Below, piece after piece: positions 16,115 through 22,717 of a stretch of 35,393 bases of DNA (positions within the stretch are counted from its first letter, which is position 1; each line of letters opens with the position of its first letter). The position numbers were made by a program, and so were the translations under genes. Where the stretch lies: positions 1 to 35,393 of the forward strand of contig JAFAHL010000286.1 of the NCBI GenBank assembly GCA_019237215.1, read 5' to 3'. Origin of the DNA: Hyphomicrobiales bacterium (GTDB lineage: Bacteria > Pseudomonadota > Alphaproteobacteria > Rhizobiales > Xanthobacteraceae). The notes under the pieces are model-generated. The model did no database searches, was not told the origin of the DNA, and saw only the letters and a program-made list of their open reading frames with translations.

Positions 16115-16939
16115 TCAGGTCCCGGTTTGCGAATATCGCGACGACAGATGCTCGTAGTGGTGGCGTATGAGCGCTTGCCCATAGCGACGCTCGAGCCGCC
16201 GGATGGTGAAATGCGCCTGCGCGACACGCTGAAAATGATTGATAAAAATGAGGTTGATCGTGGCTCCCCCGATGGCGCCGAGGAGAGGTATCGCACTGGC
16301 CGCGAACCGTTCGGAGGCGATCACGCCGAAGCGCGACGCGACTTCCGTCACCAGGCTGTTCACCACCGGCGTCGACGCGCTGGCCGTGCTGCGTTCGATG
16401 AGATAGACCGACGTTTGGCTGGCAAGCTTGCTCAGCAGCGCCCGTGACGCGTAGTAGCCGATGTTCATTTGTTTTCTCGCGCCGCCGGTGCCGAGTGCGA
16501 AGACCTCGATGCAGGCCAGACGCGCTTCCAATTGCGATAGATCCTCGCCGTGATGACGGGCGAGGTCGGCAATCGATCGCAACATCAGCGTCGTCGTCAG
16601 CGGCAGCTCGATCGGAAGCGCCGCAAAGCCGAAAAATCCGCTGATGCCGCCGTTGATGCCGGCCAGCAGTGACAAAAGGTTGGTTGCAGGCGGCTGCTTC
16701 GACTGCGGCCCGATCGAGCTGATCGCCAGATTGAGGCATTTGAGAATTGCGGTTTCAATGGCGCGATTGAGACCGGCGCTCGCCGGTCTCGGCATCATGC
16801 GCAGCAGGCGATCGACCGGTTGGCCGGCATAGTCCGCAAGCCGCGCGGCAAAGTTCTGGCGCTCGAGCAGAAAGCAGGCGCGTTGCAGGGCTTTTTGATG
16901 GTGGGGCGAAAGCGATCCCCCGGTCGCGACCGCCATCAT
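16115..16939 (-). CDS. EcsC family protein
   Basis: A 274-residue protein with two hydrophobic glycine-rich segments (NGGISGFFGFAALPIELPLT and PLLGAIGGATINLIFINHF), a pattern of the EcsC family. Characteristic pieces are LTTTLMLRSIADLARHHGEDL and ACIEVFALG. EcsC was named from a Bacillus ABC-transporter operon and is thought to be membrane-associated; its activity is unknown. The frame is open upstream to 17146, but the ATG at 16939 overlaps the ATPase stop by 4 bases (ATGA) and yields the conserved start, indicating translational coupling to the ATPase. This coupling suggests a shared membrane process. Confidence 0.82.
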   Translation of the reverse strand: MMAVATGGSLSPHHQKALQRACFLLERQNFAARLADYAGQPVDRLLRMMPRPASAGLNRAIETAILKCLNLAISSIGPQSKQPPATNLLSLLAGINGGISGFFGFAALPIELPLTTTLMLRSIADLARHHGEDLSQLEARLACIEVFALGTGGARKQMNIGYYASRALLSKLASQTSVYLIERSTASASTPVVNSLVTEVASRFGVIASERFAASAIPLLGAIGGATINLIFINHFQRVAQAHFTIRRLERRYGQALIRHHYEHLSSRYSQTGT

Positions 16940-19074
16940 CGGTAGCGCAAGATCGGCCGCAGTCCGTTGAGCGTGGCCACGATCGCCGAGCCGTTGCTGA
17001 TCAATGCCGTCACCGTCGGGGTGATGAGTCCGCCCGGCAGCGCGAGCGCCAACGCCAACGTGTTCAGTCCCGCCACGATCGCATAGTTCTGCTTGATCAG
17101 ACGCACCGCGCCCTGCGAGATCTCGACCGCCTTCACGAGTTTCCACAGCGAGTCCTCCATCAGCACGACGTGCGCCGATTCGTGCGCGACTTCGGCCCCG
17201 TGCTTCATGGCGATGCCGACGTCCGCGTAGCTCAGCGCCGGCGAATCGTTGATGCCGTCACCGACCATCGCAACAACATTGCCGGCGCGCTGGAGTTCCG
17301 CAATGGCGTCGGCCTTGTCCGCCGGCAGCATATCGGAAAAGTGGCGGGTGAGGCCGAGCCGGCGCCCAACCGCCCGCGCCACGACCGCGTTGTCGCCCGT
17401 CAACATTACGCTGTTCTTCACTCCCATGTTGCGCAGGCGGTGCAGCACGGAGCGGCTCTCCGCGCGGATCTCGTCCGAATAAGGCACCATTCCGGCCAGC
17501 GCGCCATCGACCGCGATATAAACGCACGAATAGCCCTGCTCATCGAGGGCGGAACGATCGTTGGCGGTCTTGCGCACGCAAATGTCGCTTTGCCGCATGA
17601 AACGTTCGTTGCCGACGTGCAAGTAATAGCCGTTGACTTGGCCCTCCACGCCGAGCCCGACCCGATACTGCGTTTCGTCGCACGATGGGATGTTGACGGC
17701 GAGCTCCTGGGCCTTGACCCGCAATGCCTCGGCCACGGGATGTTGCAGCTTCGTTTCCGCCGCCGCCGCCAGCCCGAGCAGATGACCCGGCGTGATATGG
17801 TCCTGATAGGTGAGCACGTCGAGAACGGCGGGCGTGCCGTGGGTCAAGGTGCCGGTCTTGTCGAAGACGATGGTGTCGACCTCGGCGAGGCGCTCCAGGT
17901 GCCGGCCGCTCTTGATGATGATGCCCGTGCGCGCCGCGTGCGTCATCGATGCCAGCACGGCGGTCGGCGCCGCCACGCGGATGCCGGTGCCGTAGTCGAC
18001 GATCACCAGCGAGAGGAACCGGTCGAAATCCGCGGACACCACCGCCGCGCCGGTTGCTAGCACCAGCTCCGGCACGACCAGCCGGTCGGCCAGCCGCTCG
18101 GCATGGTTCTGCATGCGGGTGTCGCCGATAGGCGCGGATTCGACGAGGCGCACGATCTGCCCGGCCGTGGTGTCGGCGCCAACCCGGGTCGCGCGGATCG
18201 TCAGATGGCCATCGCTGATGACCGTCGCCGCGAACGCCGCGTCACCCTTGCCGCGCGTCACCGGCAGGCCTTCGCCGGTGATGGTCTTCTGGTCGATCAA
18301 AGCTTGCCCGGCGATGATCTCGCCATCGATCGGGATCACGCCGCCGTGGTGGACGACGACTTCGTCGCCGACCGCGAGCTCGCTGCTCGGGATCGAGACC
18401 AGGGTGCCGTCGCGGATGACCCATGCGGTCTTGACCTGGAATTCGAGCAACTCGCGGATCGCGCGCCGGGAGCCGGCCGCGGTCAGGTCGCGGATCCAAT
18501 CCCCGAGCTTGATCAGCCAGGTCACGATCGCACCGGCCATTGGATTGCCCTGCGCCAGCGACGCAGCGACCGCGAGCGTATCGAGGAAATCCACGTTGAG
18601 GCGGCGCTCGCGCTGCCACACCCGCCACGCGCGCAGCGCAATCGGATAGGCGTTCCAAAGCATCAATGGCAGATTGATCGCCCGGACGACGGGATTGGCG
18701 CTAAACGCCAACGCAACCGACAGGGTAGGCAGGGCGAGCGGCACGCGCCGCAGCAGCGATTGGCTCTCGTCGAGGCGGCCGCTCGCGCGCTCGGTCGGAG
18801 CATCGTCCCCGACATCCGTGGGAGTCACCAGGCTGCGGAGCTCGGCGATGCTCATGAGCCGCAAGCGGCCGATGACGGCGCGCAGCAACGCCTCGTGCGT
18901 CACGTCGTACTCGACGATCAGGCAGGCGCAATCATAGTTGATGCGCGCGCTTCTGATGCCGTCACGCGCTCGCAGCCACTTCAGGGACGCTTCCGCCAGG
19001 GACCGCCGTCGGCCGAGGGACGGAACGTGCAGGCGCACGCGGCCCGGAATGAAATGGCGGATGGTCAGTTCCAT
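16936..19074 (-). CDS. P1B-type ATPase lacking the CPx motif (FezB / P1B-6-like candidate)
   Basis: A 712-residue metal-transport P-type ATPase. The N-terminal ~70 residues form an HMA_2-like domain without CxxC (FIPGRVRLHVPSLGR). Catalytic landmarks are all present: TGE (267-269), D405 in FDKTGTLTHG, the HP pair at 445-446, MLTGDN (557-562) and MVGDGINDS (603-611). The membrane motif before the phosphorylation domain, usually CPC or another CPx, is replaced by DYGTGIRVAAP (360-370), so it is not a classical copper or zinc/cadmium exporter. The N-terminus also shows an R14-x-H16-x7-R24 spacing. With its HMA_2, DUF5132, EcsC and DUF445 neighbours it resembles the FezB group that loads iron into ferrosomes; this is an inference. 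It follows the HMA_2 gene by 35 bases. Confidence 0.9.
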   Translation of the reverse strand: MELTIRHFIPGRVRLHVPSLGRRRSLAEASLKWLRARDGIRSARINYDCACLIVEYDVTHEALLRAVIGRLRLMSIAELRSLVTPTDVGDDAPTERASGRLDESQSLLRRVPLALPTLSVALAFSANPVVRAINLPLMLWNAYPIALRAWRVWQRERRLNVDFLDTLAVAASLAQGNPMAGAIVTWLIKLGDWIRDLTAAGSRRAIRELLEFQVKTAWVIRDGTLVSIPSSELAVGDEVVVHHGGVIPIDGEIIAGQALIDQKTITGEGLPVTRGKGDAAFAATVISDGHLTIRATRVGADTTAGQIVRLVESAPIGDTRMQNHAERLADRLVVPELVLATGAAVVSADFDRFLSLVIVDYGTGIRVAAPTAVLASMTHAARTGIIIKSGRHLERLAEVDTIVFDKTGTLTHGTPAVLDVLTYQDHITPGHLLGLAAAAETKLQHPVAEALRVKAQELAVNIPSCDETQYRVGLGVEGQVNGYYLHVGNERFMRQSDICVRKTANDRSALDEQGYSCVYIAVDGALAGMVPYSDEIRAESRSVLHRLRNMGVKNSVMLTGDNAVVARAVGRRLGLTRHFSDMLPADKADAIAELQRAGNVVAMVGDGINDSPALSYADVGIAMKHGAEVAHESAHVVLMEDSLWKLVKAVEISQGAVRLIKQNYAIVAGLNTLALALALPGGLITPTVTALISNGSAIVATLNGLRPILRYR

Positions 19075-19109
19075 GGTGTGAAGGTCCTAGCTTCGATGTC
19101 CCGGGCCAA

Positions 19110-19682
19110 TCAGCTCTTGACGATTACCGGGGCGACAGCCGGACCTCCGTTAGCACGCGGCGCATGCATTTCGATGACATGGTTGAGGGCAAACAGCGTG
19201 AGCGTGACCCATACCGGCGTCGCCGCCGCGGTGCCGACTTCGAACACGGTGAATCCGATGACCCCTAGCGCCAGGACGATCTTCAGGTCGACATAGTTGT
19301 CGGTGGCGACCCTGACCTCGCGGTCGCATTGCTTGAAGAAATCCACCACCGCGCGGGCGCTTTGTGAATGGCGGGCCAGGAACTCGGCCTCTTGCTCGAT
19401 CCTGCGCGCAAATTGGTCGATGTCCGTGAGCGGCGGGGCACTGGCGCCCGCCTGCTCAACATGGTCCTGGAAGCGGCCATGAAACTCGTCATGCCGATGG
19501 ACGTCGTAGTGCATCACCACGCTGCCGGTCGCCGGATTGCAGTTGATGCGCTCGATGCCCGGTATCGCCGCGAACGTCTCGGCGATCTGTTGCAGCAATT
19601 CGGGATTTCCTTTGGCGGCCGGGATTTTCATGCGAACCCGGCCCGGCACCTGATGGGCGACGTTGAATTTGAGCTTGGTCAT
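19110..19682 (-). CDS. HMA_2 domain protein, candidate partner of the P-type ATPase
   Basis: A 190-residue protein. Residues 1-70 form a ferredoxin-like HMA_2 domain (AHQVPGRVRMKIPAAKG, then INCNPATGSVVMHYD) whose PGRVR-x-x-(I/V)-P motif is shared with the N-terminus of the neighbouring ATPase; no CxxC metal site is present. A middle charged helical section (RRIEQEAEFLARHSQ, then FFKQCDREVRVATDNYVDLK) is followed by a hydrophobic pair of segments, about 133-170, predicted to be in the membrane. Proteins of this design are found beside CPx-less P1B ATPases. It could dock on or regulate the ATPase. It is second in the leftward operon. Confidence 0.82.
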   Translation of the reverse strand: MTKLKFNVAHQVPGRVRMKIPAAKGNPELLQQIAETFAAIPGIERINCNPATGSVVMHYDVHRHDEFHGRFQDHVEQAGASAPPLTDIDQFARRIEQEAEFLARHSQSARAVVDFFKQCDREVRVATDNYVDLKIVLALGVIGFTVFEVGTAAATPVWVTLTLFALNHVIEMHAPRANGGPAVAPVIVKS

Positions 19683-19721
19683 GGGCTTGTCAGCCAGCCG
19701 ATGACCGTCGCGCCAAAAGCA

Positions 19722-20141
19722 TCACGCCGCAGGCATGGACGAACGCGGCGAGGATTTGGATGTGGCAGCCTTCTTGTCGCCTTCGGCGTCGACCTCCGCG
19801 ACAATGTCATGCACGTGCTCCTGGGCCTCAGCGACCATTTCGCGGGTTTTCTGCCCCATCTTGTAGGCGCCCCGGACCGTCGACTTGACCAGGGGACTCA
19901 CGGCCCCGCCGAGCCTCGGCAGGTATTTCGGGACCAGCATGGTGGCGATGCCGAGCACAAGGCCGGGGAGGAGGGCCGCCTCGAAAATGATCACACCTGC
20001 GCCAACCACCGCGACCGTTGCCGCGGTCGCGATCAGCTCGTCCTGGCTCTCGGCGAGCTCATCGAAGCCGTCGGCGGGCTCATTCGCATCGCTGTCAGCC
20101 ATTTTGCCGCCGTTCGAGGCGTCGGACTTGTGCCGTTCCAT
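19722..20141 (-). CDS. DUF5132-like small membrane protein
   Basis: A 139-residue protein. An acidic N-terminus (ANEPADGFDELAESQDELIA) is followed by two hydrophobic segments (AATVAVVGAGVIIFEAALLP and LVLGIATMLVPKYLP), then KSTVRGAYKMGQKTREMVAEAQEHVHDIVAE, an amphipathic helix, and a lysine/serine-rich end. The GLVLGIA...VP and K-x-x-V-(R/K)-G-A-Y pattern matches my recollection of DUF5132 proteins, which often neighbour HMA_2 genes and P-type ATPases. It is the first gene of the leftward operon. AGAGAG lies about 8 bases before the ATG. A membrane-scaffold or curvature role is possible but unproven. Confidence 0.68.
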   Translation of the reverse strand: MERHKSDASNGGKMADSDANEPADGFDELAESQDELIATAATVAVVGAGVIIFEAALLPGLVLGIATMLVPKYLPRLGGAVSPLVKSTVRGAYKMGQKTREMVAEAQEHVHDIVAEVDAEGDKKAATSKSSPRSSMPAA

Positions 20142-20582
20142 GGAATTTCTCTCTATCAGCGCTCGACCGAGGCGCGTTGAATGGGGGAGTCGGAATCCTG
20201 CCGCATCCCCTGTTTCGAGGTTGATCCGTCCGGTACGCCGGCCAACAGCCCATGATCGAGCAGGATTGTGACACTTTGAATATACTTATGTGACAAGTGA
20301 TTACCAACCTCGCTTGTTCTGAGCCGCGAGCCTGCTTCGGCTGGAAAGCTGAAAGGCTCAACACGGTCCGTTCCTCGGGGTATGTGTCTAGGCGAGATCG
20401 GATGGTGTGTGTGCTGATTGTCCCTGCGGTTGCGCCGCCGGGTTGGAGCACGCGGTGACACGGAACTGTCATATAGCGAAAGTACCATTGCGGCGGCATG
20501 CGCCTGATCGACCGCGGGCGCTACATCCTTCCCAAAGATTGTAACAGCGACCGCGAGAGAACTTGCGGGGGTGGGGAGTGCC
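20142..20582. other. Divergent regulatory region between the ferrosome-like operon and the FMN protein gene
   Basis: About 440 bases with no convincing gene; open frames on the minus strand lack recognisable content. It holds the promoters for both flanking transcripts. On the plus strand, CTGTCAT at 20466-20472 with an imperfect unit (GTGACAC, 20455-20461) 11 bases earlier is a weak Pho-box-like match 110 bases before the FMN protein start. The composition between 20260 and 20300 is AT-rich compared with its surroundings, as expected for a promoter. Confidence 0.45.
20279..20307 (-). promoter_or_regulatory. Sigma70-like promoter for the DUF5132/HMA_2/ATPase operon
   Basis: Reading leftward, TTGGTA (-35, 20302-20307), a 17-base spacer and TATATT (-10, 20279-20284) form a plausible promoter, giving a transcript start near 20270 and a leader of about 130 bases before the first gene. 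The spacer and the region just after the -10 contain TTGTCAC (20290-20296) and GTGTCAC (20268-20274), direct repeats exactly 22 bases apart that could bind a PhoB-like or Crp-like regulator over the promoter. Confidence 0.45.
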
Positions 20583-22187
20583 ATGAGATTTGCAGCGCTG
20601 GCGGCAAGTTTGGTCGGAAGCGCCGTTTTTGCGGTGCTTATTCCCTATAACGGAGTGTTTATCGCGTTATTTGCGGTCTGCGCGATTTTGAGCGCAATCG
20701 GCATTTGGGATCTCTTGCAATTCAAGCACAGCGTCCGGCGGAATTATCCCATCCTCGCCAACATCCGCTTCATACTGGAAAAGATCAGGCCGGAAATCCG
20801 TCAATATTTTCTGGAGAGCGAAACCGACGGCACCCCGTTCAATCGATCGAAACGGGCGATTGCTTATCAGCGGGCGAAGGGCGCGCTCGACAAGCGGCCG
20901 TTCGGCACCCAGCAGGACATCTACGGCAACAACTTCGAATGGATCAATCATTCGATCGTTCCTTGCCCGGTCGAAGGTTATGACTTTCGTATCACGGTGG
21001 GCGGGACCGACTGCCGCAAGCCCTACGCGTTGTCGCTGTTCAACATTTCCGCCATGAGCTTCGGCGCGTTGAGCGCCAACGCCATTCGCGCCCTCAACCG
21101 GGGCGCCAAGCTCGGGGGCTTCGCCCACGATACCGGCGAGGGCGGGGTCAGCCGCTATCATCGCGAGTTCGGCGGCGACCTGATCTGGGAGATCGGCAGC
21201 GGCTATTTCGGCTGCCGCAACGAGGACGGCTCGTTCTGCGCCGACCGGTTCGCCGCGCAGGCGCAAGAGCGACAGATCAAGATGGTCGAGATCAAGCTGT
21301 CGCAAGGGGCCAAGCCCGGCCACGGCGGCGTGTTGCCGGGCGCCAAGGTGACGGCGGAGATCGCCAACGCACGCGGCGTGCCCATGGGCGTCGATTGCAT
21401 CTCGCCGGCGCGCCATCCCGCGTTCAGCACCCCGCTCGAGATGATGCACTTCATCGCGCAATTGCGCGAGTTGTCCGGCGGCAAGCCGGTCGGCTTCAAG
21501 CTCTGCATCGGCCACGCCTGGGAGTTCATGGCGCTCTGCAAGGCCATGCTGGAGACCGGGATTCGTCCCGACTTCATCGTTATCGACGGCTCGGAGGGCG
21601 GCACCGGCGCGGCGCCGCTCGAATTCGTCGATCACGTCGGCACGCCGCTGCGGGAAGGTTTGGTGCTCGCCCACAACTCCCTCGTGGGAGCGGGGCTGCG
21701 GCAATCCATCCGCCTGGGCGCCAGCGGGCGGGTGGTGACCGCTTTCGACATCGCGCGCTTGCTGGCGCTCGGAGCCGATTGGTGCAATGCAGCCCGCGGC
21801 TTCATGTTCGCGTTGGGCTGCATCCAGGCGCAATCCTGTCATACCGACCGTTGCCCAACCGGCGTCTCGACGCAGAACCCATGGCGTCAACGAGCCCTCG
21901 TGGTCGACGACAAGGCTGCTCGCGTGCGCCAATTTCACCAAAGCACGCTCGTCGCCTTGGGCGAATTGGTGGGCGCGGCCGGATTGGCTCACCCGAGCCA
22001 TCTTCAACCCATGCACATTCTCAAGCGACTATCGCCGAGCGAGGTCAAAAGCTTCGCGGAGGTTTACACGTTCTTGCAGCACCGCGAGCTCCTCTCCGGC
22101 GTCGGTCATCCACACTATTGCGAGCAATGGGCGCTGGCGGATGCACAGCGTTTCGCACCGCTGCCTCGCGTGCAATCTGCGGCGTAG
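20583..22187 (+). CDS. Stand-alone glutamate-synthase-like FMN / Fe-S protein
   Basis: A 534-residue protein of the FMN-binding glutamate synthase family. Residues 5-42 form two membrane segments; the rest is a GltB-type FMN barrel, with MSFGALSANAIRALN, HDTGEGGVS, KLSQGAKPGHGG, VIDGSEGGTGAAP and the cluster motif C413-x5-C419-x4-C424 for a 3Fe-4S centre. It lacks the glutaminase and C-terminal GXGXG domains of true GltB, so it probably transfers electrons or acts on another substrate at the membrane. The start ATG at 20583 follows GGGGAG. It is divergent from the ATPase operon. Confidence 0.88.
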   Translation: MRFAALAASLVGSAVFAVLIPYNGVFIALFAVCAILSAIGIWDLLQFKHSVRRNYPILANIRFILEKIRPEIRQYFLESETDGTPFNRSKRAIAYQRAKGALDKRPFGTQQDIYGNNFEWINHSIVPCPVEGYDFRITVGGTDCRKPYALSLFNISAMSFGALSANAIRALNRGAKLGGFAHDTGEGGVSRYHREFGGDLIWEIGSGYFGCRNEDGSFCADRFAAQAQERQIKMVEIKLSQGAKPGHGGVLPGAKVTAEIANARGVPMGVDCISPARHPAFSTPLEMMHFIAQLRELSGGKPVGFKLCIGHAWEFMALCKAMLETGIRPDFIVIDGSEGGTGAAPLEFVDHVGTPLREGLVLAHNSLVGAGLRQSIRLGASGRVVTAFDIARLLALGADWCNAARGFMFALGCIQAQSCHTDRCPTGVSTQNPWRQRALVVDDKAARVRQFHQSTLVALGELVGAAGLAHPSHLQPMHILKRLSPSEVKSFAEVYTFLQHRELLSGVGHPHYCEQWALADAQRFAPLPRVQSAA

Positions 22188-22284
22188 CCGCCAATCCACC
22201 GACACGATCGCTGCATTCATACGCCTGTCAGATTGAGGTCGCAGTCTCCCCGCCGTCGATGGACCAGAGCGAGAGGAGAGCGAC

Positions 22285-22500
22285 ATGAGCGCCAAGGCGC
22301 ACAAGGGTGGCAGCCACCACGAGCTCGCGGCCGAGCATCACGAGACTGCCGCGCACCACCATCGTGAAGCCGCCAAGCACTACGAAGCGGGTGATCACGA
22401 GAAGGCGGGCCATCACGCCCACGTGGCGCATGCGCATGAACTGCATGCGACCCATCACGGCCACGAGGCCGCGAAGCATCACGCCGAGCACCACGAGTAA
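22285..22500 (+). CDS. Histidine-rich small protein, probable metal binder
   Basis: A 71-residue protein with 23 histidines (about 32%), no cysteine and no signal peptide. It is built of imprecise repeats of the form HH-E-x-A-A-x-HH, for example EHHETAAHHH, followed by REAAKHYEAGDHEKAGHH, and should fold as a strongly amphipathic helix with histidine faces. Similar short histidine-rich proteins occur in many rhizobia. Binding of nickel, zinc or ferrous iron is plausible. GAGAGGAGAG lies just before the ATG. It stands between the FMN protein and the Pit transporter, near the metal-ATPase operon. Confidence 0.75.
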   Translation: MSAKAHKGGSHHELAAEHHETAAHHHREAAKHYEAGDHEKAGHHAHVAHAHELHATHHGHEAAKHHAEHHE

Positions 22501-22654
22501 GCTAGAGCGAGCGGGCAGCGCGCGGCGGCCGCGGGATAGTGGTGGGCCTGCAAGCCCATCAGTCCGCAAGGTTTTGCGTCAGCGCGGCCGTGGTGAGGGG
22601 GCTTGATCGCCCGCCCGCCGCTGTGCCCTTATCCGCACTGCTGCAAGTCCCGGT

Positions 22655-22672
22655 GCGTCACACGCCTGTCAC
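22655..22672 (+). promoter_or_regulatory. Candidate Pho box upstream of pit
   Basis: GCGTCAC-ACGC-CTGTCAC, two units at an 11-base period (GTCACAC repeats exactly at 22657 and 22668), lies about 45 bases before the pit start. It fits the tandem CTGTCAT-N4 arrangement at 10 of 14 positions. In Sinorhizobium meliloti a pit operon is known to be repressed through PhoB, so a PhoB site here would make sense. The match is imperfect. Confidence 0.42.
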
Positions 22673-22717
22673 ACCGGACGGCTTTGCTTTCCAACGACCA
22701 TCAGCTCCGAGGCAACC

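Noticed and set aside
20095-20584. Minus-strand open frames of 134-142 codons in the divergent promoter region
   Set aside because: They span a promoter-like AT-rich segment and the neighbouring gene starts, and no motif, signal or ribosome-binding site supports them.
20667-22016. A 449-codon minus-strand open frame opposite the FMN glutamate-synthase-like gene
   Set aside because: The forward frame carries clear FMN and Fe-S motifs; the reverse frame is compositional shadow.
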